From Actinomycetota bacterium (GTDB lineage: Bacteria > Actinomycetota > Thermoleophilia > Gaiellales > Gaiellaceae): a stretch of 5,470 bases of DNA. Every line of letters starts with the position of its first letter. Position 1 is the first letter of the stretch. The translations under genes were made by a program, and so were the position numbers. Shown piece after piece: positions 1 to 5,470 of this stretch. A model generated the notes under the pieces. That model worked only from the letters and a program-made list of their open reading frames with translations. It had not been told where the DNA came from and searched no databases. Location of the stretch: NCBI GenBank assembly GCA_013812465.1, contig JACCTK010000017.1, positions 1-5,470 on the forward strand. Reading direction: 5' to 3'.

Positions 1-150
1 GAAGCCGACCGCGTCGTCCGCGAGCTCGCGTCGCAGCACGTGAACGAGATCAAGCTCCTCCAGGAGCACATCCACGATGCAATCGGCCAAGTGGTCTACG
101 ACCGGACGCGTCGGAGACCGATGATTCTTCCCGTGGTGATCGAGGTCTAA
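1..150 (+). CDS. rnj: Ribonuclease J, C-terminal end (partial)
   Basis: The reading frame is open from base 1 and stops with TAA at 148-150, giving the last 49 residues of a longer protein. It ends in RRRPMILPVVIEV, which closely resembles the conserved C-terminus of RNase J (basic RRPM followed by a hydrophobic PVV-E tail). RNase J is a metallo-beta-lactamase/beta-CASP ribonuclease with endo- and 5'-exonuclease activity in mRNA decay and rRNA maturation. The catalytic domains lie upstream of the window, so the call rests on the tail plus context: RNase J genes lie close to ftsK in other actinobacteria, and ftsK is downstream here. The next gene starts on the last base of this stop codon, so the two are probably co-transcribed and translationally coupled. 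Confidence 0.8.
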   Translation, partial: EADRVVRELASQHVNEIKLLQEHIHDAIGQVVYDRTRRRPMILPVVIEV

Positions 151-686
151 TGTCAGGTTGGGCGAGGGTCATCGAGGCCAACGCCTCGAGCGGATCGAGC
201 GGCGCCCGGCTGGTGGGCCAGCTGCGGGCGTGCGAGGTAGCGGCGCTCGCCTTCTGCCGGCTTCTCGAACGCTGGGGACGGGGAGATGCGACGCCCGCGA
301 CCGCGGGGGGCCGGCAGGCGGCGCTTCGGCACGCGGCAGACCGGGTCGAGACGGCGATCGCCGGCCTCGAGCAGCCGCTCTCGCGCTATCTGCTCGAGCT
401 CGAGCCCGAGCTGGCCGAAGGGCGTTCGTGGTATGGGGGACCGGGAGCCGCTGAGCTCGTCGAGTGGCGTCCGGTGCTCGACCGCGCGGGTGTGCGGGCG
501 TGCCCGAATCGCGTGGCGGCGGTCTACCTCGAGCTCGCGGTGCTCGTTCGCGCCCTCGAAGGCCTCGCGACCGCGGCCAGCCTCGATGCGGCGCCCGATC
601 GCTCGTCGCTCTGGGCGGGACTCTTTGATCTGCGGGACACGCTCTTGAGCTCGACCGTGGACGACCTCCGCGCCCTCGCAGCCTGA
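150..686 (+). CDS. Hypothetical protein, 178 aa, coupled to rnj
   Basis: I do not recognise this family. The ATG at 150 shares its A with the rnj stop (TAATG), and a short GAGG Shine-Dalgarno-like stretch lies at 142-145, which supports this start. The protein looks soluble and mostly alpha-helical: long Leu/Ala/Glu-rich stretches at about residues 20-45, 52-88, 120-145 and 152-178, with no signal peptide and no convincing membrane span. There are three cysteines (near residues 28, 36 and 118), but they form no CxxC metal motif. Codon use matches its neighbours, which argues for a native gene. Tight coupling to RNase J suggests an accessory in the same process or simple operon membership; no function can be assigned. 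The stop at 684-686 is in the same frame as the ribokinase that follows. Confidence 0.7.
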   Translation: MSGWARVIEANASSGSSGARLVGQLRACEVAALAFCRLLERWGRGDATPATAGGRQAALRHAADRVETAIAGLEQPLSRYLLELEPELAEGRSWYGGPGAAELVEWRPVLDRAGVRACPNRVAAVYLELAVLVRALEGLATAASLDAAPDRSSLWAGLFDLRDTLLSSTVDDLRALAA

Positions 687-708
687 TCGGAAGAGGCAGA
701 GCAGCCTT

Positions 709-723
709 GTGACAAAGTGTCAC
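709..723. promoter_or_regulatory. Perfect 6-3-6 palindrome before ribokinase, candidate operator
   Basis: GTGACA-AAG-TGTCAC reads as a perfect inverted repeat with 6-bp arms and a 3-bp centre. It sits in the 45-bp gap between the hypothetical gene and the ribokinase ATG, 8 bp before that ATG. Size and placement fit the operator of a dimeric repressor or activator. The half-sites resemble CRP/FNR-family TGTGA/TCACA, but the spacer is 7 rather than the usual 6, so I do not assign a regulator. It could also act as an RNA hairpin near the start codon. Confidence 0.4.
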
Positions 724-731
724 TTGGCGCG

Positions 732-1547
732 ATGAGCTCTGCGCGCGTAACCGTCGTCGGCTCGGTCAACCTCGATCTCGTCGCGCACTGCGAACGGCTG
801 CCGCGAGCCGGGGAGACGATCAGCGGCGCGACATTCTCTCGGATCCCCGGAGGGAAGGGAGCCAATCAGGCGGTCGCTTGTGCCCGGCTCGGCGCCGAGG
901 TGACGTTCATCGGCGCGGTCGGCAAGGATTTCTTCGCGGAGGAGGCGCTAGCGGGGTTGAGGGACGTAGACGTGAGCCTCGACCTTCGTATCGGCGACGA
1001 GCCGACGGGAGTCGCCCTCATCCTCGTCGACGCCTCTGGCGAGAATCAGATCGTGGTCGCTCCAGGCGCGAACTCGACACTCGGAGAGGTCGAGCTCCCC
1101 GCGCACGACGCCGTCCTTTGCCAGCTCGAGATTCCCGACGAGGCAGTGCTCTCGGCTTGGCAGGAGTGCACGGGATTCTTCTGTCTCAACGCCGCCCCCG
1201 CGCGATCGGTCGCCGTCGACCCCGACCTGTCCGTCGTGAACCGGTACGAGCTCGAGTCGCTCTCGCGGCGGGACGGTCTCGTCGCGGTCACCTTCGGGGC
1301 CGAAGGTGCGACGCTGCTCGAGGACGGTGACGAGATCGCCCGGGCTGCTCCGCCCCGCGTGGACGCCGTGGACGGAACCGCTGCAGGTGATGCGTTCACG
1401 GCGTGTCTGCTCGTGTCGATCCTCGAAGAGCGTGAGGCCGGCGAAGCACTCGAGCGTGCCTGCGCGGCCGGGGCGCTCGCTGCTTCACGGCTTGGAGCGC
1501 AACCGTCCTTGCCAACGACTGCCGAGGTAGACGCCCTTCTCTCGTAG
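732..1547 (+). CDS. rbsK: Ribokinase (PfkB carbohydrate kinase), compact form
   Basis: This kinase phosphorylates D-ribose at O5 with ATP, giving ribose 5-phosphate in the cytoplasm. The 271-aa protein has the PfkB hallmarks in order: an N-terminal substrate-binding strand GSVNLD (residues 10-15), signature 1 GGKGANQA (40-47), the ribokinase-like patches PTGVALI, GANS and NAAPAR, and signature 2 DGTAAGDAF starting at D214, with D220 as the expected catalytic base in the AAGD anion hole. The tail GAQPSLP matches the ribokinase C-terminus. It is about 35 residues shorter than E. coli RbsK (309 aa). About 20 of these are missing after VVNRYELESL, where E. coli RbsK has NETEAERLTG plus a helix. 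I chose ATG 732; GTG 717 is in frame but lies inside the upstream palindrome. No clear Shine-Dalgarno is seen. Substrate could be another pentose or a nucleoside, but the nearby nucleoside hydrolase favours ribose. Confidence 0.85.
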   Translation: MSSARVTVVGSVNLDLVAHCERLPRAGETISGATFSRIPGGKGANQAVACARLGAEVTFIGAVGKDFFAEEALAGLRDVDVSLDLRIGDEPTGVALILVDASGENQIVVAPGANSTLGEVELPAHDAVLCQLEIPDEAVLSAWQECTGFFCLNAAPARSVAVDPDLSVVNRYELESLSRRDGLVAVTFGAEGATLLEDGDEIARAAPPRVDAVDGTAAGDAFTACLLVSILEEREAGEALERACAAGALAASRLGAQPSLPTTAEVDALLS

Positions 1548-1574
1548 GGGCGAGGCGAGCCTCGCCCCTACGAG
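1541..1574. terminator. Perfect 16-bp inverted repeat between convergent genes; bidirectional terminator or dispersed palindrome
   Basis: The arms CTCGTAGGGGCGAGGC (1541-1556) and GCCTCGCCCCTACGAG (1559-1574) are perfect reverse complements separated by only GA. The hairpin is very GC-rich and symmetric, so it forms in transcripts from either strand, as expected for a shared terminator of the ribokinase (+) and yjbR (-) genes. There is no T-tract on either side, so it is not a classical intrinsic terminator. Both stop codons (1545-1547 on +, 1570-1568 on -) lie inside the arms. From general familiarity, similar TAGGGGCG...CGCCCCTA palindromes occur as dispersed intergenic elements in some genomes; I could not check that here. 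Confidence 0.75.
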
Positions 1575-1912
1575 ACGTCGAGCTCGGCGACGAGGCGCTT
1601 CGGCGCGACGATGCGGTAGCTCTCCTCGATCCAGTCGCGAAGCAGCGCGATGCTCACGCCCTGCGCTCGCAGCGGGAGCGTCACCCAGCCGGACTTTCCC
1701 AGGCCGTACCCGGTTGGCTCCGCCCCTTCGATTGAGAGCGCGTGCGCGTGCGATTCGTCGAGCTTGACGGTCATGCTCTTCGATGCCGCCGAGCCGAGGA
1801 AGACGAAGATCTTCCCGCGCACCTTCGCCACGTCTTCACCCCAGGGATGATCCTCGGCCGCCTCCGGGAGGGAGAGCGCGAAGGCGCGGACCTTTTCGCG
1901 GACGTCGGCCAT
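1568..1912 (-). CDS. MmcQ/YjbR-family protein, 114 aa
   Basis: The protein matches the MmcQ/YjbR (CyaY-like fold) family over its full usual length of about 115 residues. The family N-terminal signature LSLPEAAEDHPWGE lies at residues 13-26, followed by a KVRGKIFVFL strand (30-39), a central K-DE-HAL segment, and the C-terminal pattern W-V-LPL then DWIEESYRIVAPKRL, which is very characteristic. Family members are small cytoplasmic proteins, sometimes described as DNA-binding; the biochemical role is not settled, so I assign none. I chose the ATG at 1912-1910 because the family begins just before V-EKVRAFAL. A GTG at 1930 is an in-frame alternative adding six residues. The stop TAG lies inside the palindrome shared with the ribokinase. 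It is transcribed divergently from the nucleoside hydrolase. Confidence 0.88.
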   Translation of the reverse strand: MADVREKVRAFALSLPEAAEDHPWGEDVAKVRGKIFVFLGSAASKSMTVKLDESHAHALSIEGAEPTGYGLGKSGWVTLPLRAQGVSIALLRDWIEESYRIVAPKRLVAELDVS

Positions 1913-1946
1913 GGAGAACGCAAACCTCACCCGTACAGTACGCGGC
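1913..1946. promoter_or_regulatory. 34-bp divergent gap with GTACAGTAC palindrome, possible overlapping promoters
   Basis: The start codons of yjbR (1912, minus) and the nucleoside hydrolase (GTG 1947, plus) are 34 bp apart. The 9-bp palindrome GTACAGTAC (1933-1941) offers a TANNNT -10-like element on both strands: TACAGT at 1934-1939 on plus and TACTGT at 1940-1935 on minus. The plus element ends 7 bp before GTG 1947, the spacing expected of leaderless transcription, which is common in actinobacteria. I see no convincing -35 boxes, so this is suggestive only. Confidence 0.3.
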
Positions 1947-2876
1947 GTGGCGACGCCGATCCCGATCGTCCTCGACTGCGACCCAGGGCACGACGACGCG
2001 ATCGCGCTCCTGCTAGCGCTGGCGAGCCCCGAGATCGAGGTGCTCGGCGTCACGACGACATACGGGAACCAGACCCTCGAGAAGACGACGGTAAATGCGC
2101 TACGCGTGCTCGAGCTCGTGGGAAGGACGGACGTCCCAGTCTCGGCCGGGGCCGACGGGCCGCTGACTCGCGAGCTCGTCATCGCCGCGCACGTCCACGG
2201 GGAGAGCGGTCTCGACGGGCCTGCGCTGCCTCCTGCTACGACCGAAGCTGCGCCGATCGATACGACCACGTTCATTGCCGAGTGCGTTCAACGCGCCGCC
2301 ACTGCCGTCACGCTCGTGCCCACCGGCCCGCTCACGAACATCGCCCGCTACCTCGACGCGCATGGCGCCGCAGGGATCGAGCGCATCGTGCTGATGGGCG
2401 GCTCGATCGCCGAGGGCAACTACACGCCAGCGGCCGAGTTCAACATCTGGTGCGATCCGGAGGCAGCCGGCGTCGTGTTCTCGAGCGGCCTCGACGTGAC
2501 CATGGCCGGGCTCGACGTGACGCACAAGGCCATCCTCGGCCCGGACGTAGAGAAACGGCTACGCGACGCAGGACGGGTCGGCGCCTTCGTCGCCGAGCTC
2601 AACGTGTTCTTCAGCCAGTACCACCGCGCGACGTACGGCTGGAACGGAGCGCCCATTCACGATGCCGTCGCGGTCGCGCATGTCGTCCGGCCCGGCCTTC
2701 TGGAGACCCACCATTGCAACGTCGAGATCGAGCTCGAGTCCGAGCTCTGTCGCGGTCGGACCGTGGTCGATCGCTGGCAGCGCACGGAGCGCGAGCCGAA
2801 CGCCAACGTCGGGATCGATCTGGACACCGACGGCTTCTTCGACCTGCTCGTGGAGCGGATCGCGAGCCTCGGGTGA
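1947..2876 (+). CDS. rihA: Ribonucleoside hydrolase, RihA-like (IUNH family)
   Basis: Hydrolyses the N-glycosidic bond of ribonucleosides to free base and ribose, using a bound calcium ion, in the cytoplasm. From GTG 1947 the protein is 309 aa, close to E. coli RihA (311). The calcium-binding motif DCDPGHDD is at residues 10-17. HGESGLDGPALP, a TLVPTGPLTNIA block, MGGS then TPAAEFNI then DPEAA, and GLDVTHKA follow in family order. GAPIHD carries the active-site His238 and calcium ligand Asp239. GHDD, GESGLDGPALP and GLDVTHKA match the pyrimidine-preferring RihA type rather than purine-specific enzymes, but specificity is inferred. GTG 1947 is preferred because family members begin a few residues before PI-LDCDPG; an in-frame ATG at 1911 adds 12 residues but overlaps the yjbR start codon. 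The stop overlaps the GTG of the downstream adenosylhomocysteinase remnant (GTGA). The released ribose would feed the ribokinase upstream. Confidence 0.9.
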   Translation: MATPIPIVLDCDPGHDDAIALLLALASPEIEVLGVTTTYGNQTLEKTTVNALRVLELVGRTDVPVSAGADGPLTRELVIAAHVHGESGLDGPALPPATTEAAPIDTTTFIAECVQRAATAVTLVPTGPLTNIARYLDAHGAAGIERIVLMGGSIAEGNYTPAAEFNIWCDPEAAGVVFSSGLDVTMAGLDVTHKAILGPDVEKRLRDAGRVGAFVAELNVFFSQYHRATYGWNGAPIHDAVAVAHVVRPGLLETHHCNVEIELESELCRGRTVVDRWQRTEREPNANVGIDLDTDGFFDLLVERIASLG

Positions 2877-3478
2877 GTCGGGCGCCCGAGCTCACGGCGC
2901 TCGAGGCGAGCAGCATCGAGGATCAGGCGCTCGCCGCTCGAGGAGAGGGCGTGCTCGCCTGGACGCGCGTCAACATGCCGCTCCTGGCAGGATTGCGTGC
3001 GGGTTTCGAGGGGCCTTCGAGGGAATGCGTGTCACCTCGATCGACCGCGCAGTCGAGCTCGCCGACGCCTTGATCACGGTCACCGGGCGACCGGACGCCG
3101 CTCACCGCCGATCTCATGACGTCGCTCCGTGACGGCGCAGTGCTTGCGAACGTGGGCCACTTCTCGACGGAGATCGACGTGGCTGGTATCGAGCGGGTCG
3201 CCGTCAGCCGTCGTGAGATTCGCGGGGATGTGACCGAGTTCGTGCTGGAGAACGGGCGAACCGTGTATCTGCTCGCGCGGGGCGAGATGCTGAATCTGGC
3301 TGCCGCGAATGGCCACCAGATCCAGATCATGGATCTCGGCTTCGCGCTCCAGGCGCACTCCATGCGCGCGCTCGCGCTCGATCCGGATGCCTTCATCCCC
3401 GGTTACAACCCCGTGCCGCCGGAGATCGACCGCGCAGTCGCCGAGGCCGCTCTGGCCACGCTATTGCCGCCGAGCTGA
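2873..3478 (+). pseudogene. ahcY: Adenosylhomocysteinase remnant: internal deletion plus two frameshifts
   Basis: Intact enzymes hydrolyse S-adenosylhomocysteine to adenosine and homocysteine using bound NAD and are about 400-420 aa. Here the N-terminal tip is readable from GTG 2873 (frame a): DQALAARGEGVLAWTRVNMPLLAGLRAGFEG, up to about 3013. The next readable piece, in a different frame from about 3016 to 3099, is FEGMRVTSIDRAVELADALITVTGRPDA, normally found near residue 280 of the intact protein. From about 3101 the frame returns to a: LTADLM, DGAVLANVGHFSTEID, LARGEMLNLAAANGH, QIMDLGFALQ, ending at TGA 3476-3478. The missing middle (roughly 200 or more residues) holds the substrate-binding H-TT-T motif, the catalytic Lys/Asp pair and the GxGxxG NAD fold, so no active enzyme can be made. 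Staying in frame a meets TGA at 3071-3073. The start overlaps the hydrolase stop (GTGA), so the intact gene was probably co-translated with it. The frameshifts alone could be assembly errors; the large deletion is harder to explain that way. Confidence 0.85.
3005..3023. repeat. Short direct repeat TTCGAGGG at the deletion junction
   Basis: TTCGAGGG occurs at 3005-3012 and again at 3016-3023, separated by GCC. It lies exactly where the adenosylhomocysteinase remnant jumps from N-terminal to C-terminal sequence, and both copies encode Phe-Glu-Gly in their own frames. This is consistent with a microhomology-mediated deletion, but an 8-bp match in GC-rich DNA can also be chance. Confidence 0.5.
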
Positions 3479-3638
3479 GCAGCTAGTGGCCGGTCCCCGA
3501 AAGTTTCACCGGAAACGTCCTCCGACCGGTTAGGGGCCTGCTCCGAATTCTCGCGTTCGAGGTCAAGCGGTAGCCGGCCGCGACAACAGCCACCGGTAGC
3601 CGCGGAGGAGCGGGCCACCTCGCGGCGAACGACGCCAC
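3479..3638. other. Intergenic region before ftsK, small repeats only
   Basis: No gene is supported in these 160 bp. Nested weak inverted repeats lie near its start: CCGGTC (3490-3495) with GACCGG (3524-3529), and inside them GTTTC (3503-3507), loop ACCG, GAAAC (3512-3516). These could form a poor transcript-end hairpin but lack a T-tract. A 9-bp direct repeat CGGTAGCCG occurs at 3568-3576 and 3594-3602. I see no convincing -35/-10 pair for ftsK. GGAGGAG at 3604-3610 resembles a Shine-Dalgarno but is 28 bp from the ATG, too far to act directly. Confidence 0.4.
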
Positions 3639-5470
3639 ATGGCGCGCCGCAGGAAGAGGCGGTCGCTTCGGCCACGCGTCCCCGCACGCGTCAAGAAACG
3701 GACGAAGCGCTCTCTCTCGCACCGCTCTCTCTCGCACCGCGAGAACGAGCTTTTCGGGCTCGCGCTGACTGCGCTCGGCCTCGTCCTGTCGGTGATCCTG
3801 TACCTCGGACTGGATGGCGGCGCGGTCGGCTCCTGGCTCGCGGGCGCGCTCCGTGACGTCATGGGGCATGCCGCGTACGTGCTTCCGCTGGCGCTCTTGG
3901 CGGTGGGAGGGCTCATGCTCGCGCGCAGCGAGCTCTTGGACGTGCGCCCGTTCCGCCTCGGCCTAGGAGTCAGCTTCTTGGGTCTGATGACGCTTCTCGG
4001 CAAGGACAGCGGAGGCTGGATCGGGCTCGCGCTCGGTGGCGCGCTTGCGAGCTTGATCGGCGAGACGGGCGCCGCGATCATCGGTGGCGCGCTCCTGCTC
4101 GGCGGCGCCCTGCTCGTGAGTGGAGCGTCGACGGGAGCGATCTTGCGGCGTACCGGCCATGTCGTCCGTCGCGCCGGCTCGGGCGCTCGTCGCGCTCTGG
4201 ACTGGGCCTCGACGGAGAGCCAGACAGAAGAGTCATTCGCACACCCGAGCGAACGCGTCGAGCCTGCGCCGAGCAGGCATGTCGTCGACGGGGCGGAAGC
4301 CTACCCGGACCTCGTCAGCTCTGCCTCCGCTGGGACCGGCGAGCGCGAGCCACTCGTGCCCGAGGAGTCGGAGAGCGGGCTCGAAAGCTTGGAAAGCGTC
4401 TTCGAGCACTCGTCCGAACACTCCGAATACCGCCTCCCGGATCGCGACGTCCTGCGGAGCTCCCCGGCGACGCCGGTGGCGAGCAAGGACACAGGAGCTC
4501 GCACGGCGGACCTGCTGGTGCGCACGCTCTCCGAGTTCGGCATCGACGCGAGCGTCCTTGGCCAGACGTCCGGCCCGCGCGTGACCCGGTACGAGCTCCA
4601 GCTCGCTCCGGGGACGAAGGTGGCCAAGGTCGCGGCGCTCAAGGACGACCTCTCCTACGCGCTCGCGACCACGGAGATCCGCATCCTCGCGCCGATTCCG
4701 GGAAAGCAGGCGGTCGGTGTCGAGGTGCCGAATCTCTCGCCGCGGCTGGTCACGCTGGGCGATATCTACGGCGATCTTCCGGCCACTGCCAGCCCGCTCT
4801 CCGTCTGGCTCGGAAAGGACATCTCCGGTAACGCGGTCTGGACCGACCTCGCCCGTATGCCGCACCTCCTGATCGCGGGCACGACTGGATCGGGCAAATC
4901 GGGCTGCATCAACACGATCCTCACCTCGACGCTCCTGCGCTCAACTCCGGACGAGGTGCGGATGATCCTGATCGACCCGAAGCGGATCGAGCTCGATTAC
5001 TACGAGTCGATCCCACACCTCCTGACCTCGGTCGTGTCGAGCCCCAAGGAGGCCGCGACCGTGCTCATGAACGTCGTGGCCGAGATGGACCGCCGCTACG
5101 AGCGCCTGTCTCTCGTGCGCGCCCGCAGCCTTCCCGAGGCGAACCGTGCCTTCCGCGCGCGAGGGGAGGCGCCGCTGCCGTTCCTGCTCGTCGTCATCGA
5201 CGAGCTCGCCGACCTGATGATGGTCTCGCCGCAGGCGGTCGAGGACTGCGTGATCCGGCTCGCCCAGAAGTCGCGCGCGGTCGGAATCCACCTCGTCCTC
5301 GCGACCCAGCGCCCATCGGTGGACGTGATCACGGGAATGATCAAGGCCAACGTCCCATCGCGCATCGCTTTCGCCGTCTCGAGCCAGACGGACTCCCGCG
5401 TGATTCTCGACACCGCAGGCGCGGAGAGCCTGCTCGGCCAGGGCGACATGCTCTTCAAGCCGCTCGGAAC
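3639..5470 (+). CDS. ftsK: DNA translocase FtsK/SpoIIIE, N-terminal 610 residues (partial)
   Basis: FtsK is a membrane-anchored, hexameric ATP-driven DNA pump that clears and aligns chromosome termini at the closing septum. The protein starts with a strongly basic tail (residues 1-35), then about four membrane segments (about 37-57, 78-96, 105-121, 127-162, the last possibly two short ones). A basic stretch follows, then a variable acidic Ser/Glu-rich linker (about 186-285). The motor alpha domain starts near GARTADLLVRTL (286 on), with GPRVTRYEL and a PIPGKQAVGVEVPN stretch. The RecA-like beta domain has Walker A GTTGSGKS (414-421, Lys420), IDPKRIEL, Walker B VVIDELADLM (Asp521, Glu522) and ATQRPSVDVITG (555 on). 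The frame runs off the window, so the rest of the motor and any DNA-reading gamma domain are unseen. ATG 3639 is the only start available: the frame closes upstream at TAG 3597-3599 and no GTG or TTG lies between. Its Shine-Dalgarno is poor. Confidence 0.95.
   Translation, partial: MARRRKRRSLRPRVPARVKKRTKRSLSHRSLSHRENELFGLALTALGLVLSVILYLGLDGGAVGSWLAGALRDVMGHAAYVLPLALLAVGGLMLARSELLDVRPFRLGLGVSFLGLMTLLGKDSGGWIGLALGGALASLIGETGAAIIGGALLLGGALLVSGASTGAILRRTGHVVRRAGSGARRALDWASTESQTEESFAHPSERVEPAPSRHVVDGAEAYPDLVSSASAGTGEREPLVPEESESGLESLESVFEHSSEHSEYRLPDRDVLRSSPATPVASKDTGARTADLLVRTLSEFGIDASVLGQTSGPRVTRYELQLAPGTKVAKVAALKDDLSYALATTEIRILAPIPGKQAVGVEVPNLSPRLVTLGDIYGDLPATASPLSVWLGKDISGNAVWTDLARMPHLLIAGTTGSGKSGCINTILTSTLLRSTPDEVRMILIDPKRIELDYYESIPHLLTSVVSSPKEAATVLMNVVAEMDRRYERLSLVRARSLPEANRAFRARGEAPLPFLLVVIDELADLMMVSPQAVEDCVIRLAQKSRAVGIHLVLATQRPSVDVITGMIKANVPSRIAFAVSSQTDSRVILDTAGAESLLGQGDMLFKPLG
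3708..3737 (+). repeat. Two perfect 15-bp tandem copies in the ftsK N-terminus
   Basis: CGCTCTCTCTCGCAC is repeated exactly at 3708-3722 and 3723-3737, followed by a third CGC. It encodes RSLSH twice (residues 24-33) in the basic cytoplasmic tail just before the first membrane segment. The identical codons point to a recent in-frame duplication, probably by replication slippage in a CT-rich run, and a length-variable spot. Confidence 0.9.

Noticed and set aside
717..731. GTG 717 as ribokinase start
   Set aside because: It lies within the palindrome, has no suitably spaced Shine-Dalgarno, and adds five residues (MSLGA) with no family support.
1568..2275. Minus-strand YjbR frame extended to 235 aa
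   Set aside because: The part upstream of 1912 is low-complexity Ser/Thr-rich, lies antisense to the nucleoside hydrolase, and precedes the normal family start.
1742..3073. A 443-codon plus-strand open frame, Arg-rich
   Set aside because: It is mostly a shadow of yjbR and the nucleoside hydrolase in another frame, as usual in GC-rich DNA. Only its last 67 codons (from 2873) are real, as the adenosylhomocysteinase N-terminus.
2990..3110. Programmed ribosomal frameshifting to rescue the adenosylhomocysteinase
   Set aside because: No slippery heptamer is evident, two opposite shifts would be needed, and the product would still lack the catalytic and most of the NAD-binding regions.
3504..3535. 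Possible ftsK promoter (TTCACC with TTAGGG; or ECF-like GGAAAC with GTT)
   Set aside because: The spacers (19 and 12 bp) and hexamers fit neither class well.
4233..4865. 210-codon minus-strand open frame
   Set aside because: It is antisense to the clearly coding ftsK linker and motor; the Arg/Glu-rich translation has no recognisable motif.
1..5470. High frequency of GAGCTC and CTCGAG six-mers across the window
   Set aside because: Explained by frequent Glu-Leu/Leu-Glu pairs with GAG and CTC codon preference, not by a dispersed signal.

Overview
The window is a high-GC bacterial chromosome segment. GAG/CTC/CGC-rich codon use and the local gene order (an RNase J-type gene end, then an FtsK/SpoIIIE translocase on the same strand) suggest an actinobacterium. 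In mycobacteria, dapA, RNase J and ftsK lie close together. A deep-branching lineage such as Thermoleophilia is a reasonable guess, but the sequence alone does not prove it.

Layout: (1) 1-150, the last 49 codons of ribonuclease J. (2) 150-686, a 178-aa protein of unknown function whose ATG overlaps the rnj stop by one base. (3) 709-723, a perfect 6-3-6 palindrome just before (4) a compact PfkB-family ribokinase, 732-1547. (5) 1541-1574, a perfect 16-bp-arm inverted repeat holding the stop codons of both convergent genes around it. (6) 1568-1912 on the minus strand, a MmcQ/YjbR-family protein. (7) 1947-2876, a RihA-like nucleoside hydrolase, diverging from yjbR across only 34 bp. (8) 2873-3478, a decayed adenosylhomocysteinase gene: N-terminal tip and C-terminal domain are present, roughly the middle 200 or more residues are gone, and two opposite frameshifts remain. 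(9) 3479-3638, an intergenic stretch with small repeats. (10) 3639 to the window end, the N-terminal 610 residues of FtsK.

The genes between the RNA-processing gene and the chromosome-segregation gene form a small nucleoside/ribose salvage theme. The hydrolase releases ribose from nucleosides and the ribokinase makes ribose 5-phosphate. Adenosylhomocysteinase, when intact, releases adenosine from S-adenosylhomocysteine. With that gene broken, only the first two steps look functional here. The window contains no sign of a phage, CRISPR array, transposase or RNA gene, and no convincing new defence or biosynthetic system. The most unusual items are the wrecked adenosylhomocysteinase and the palindrome shared by two stop codons.
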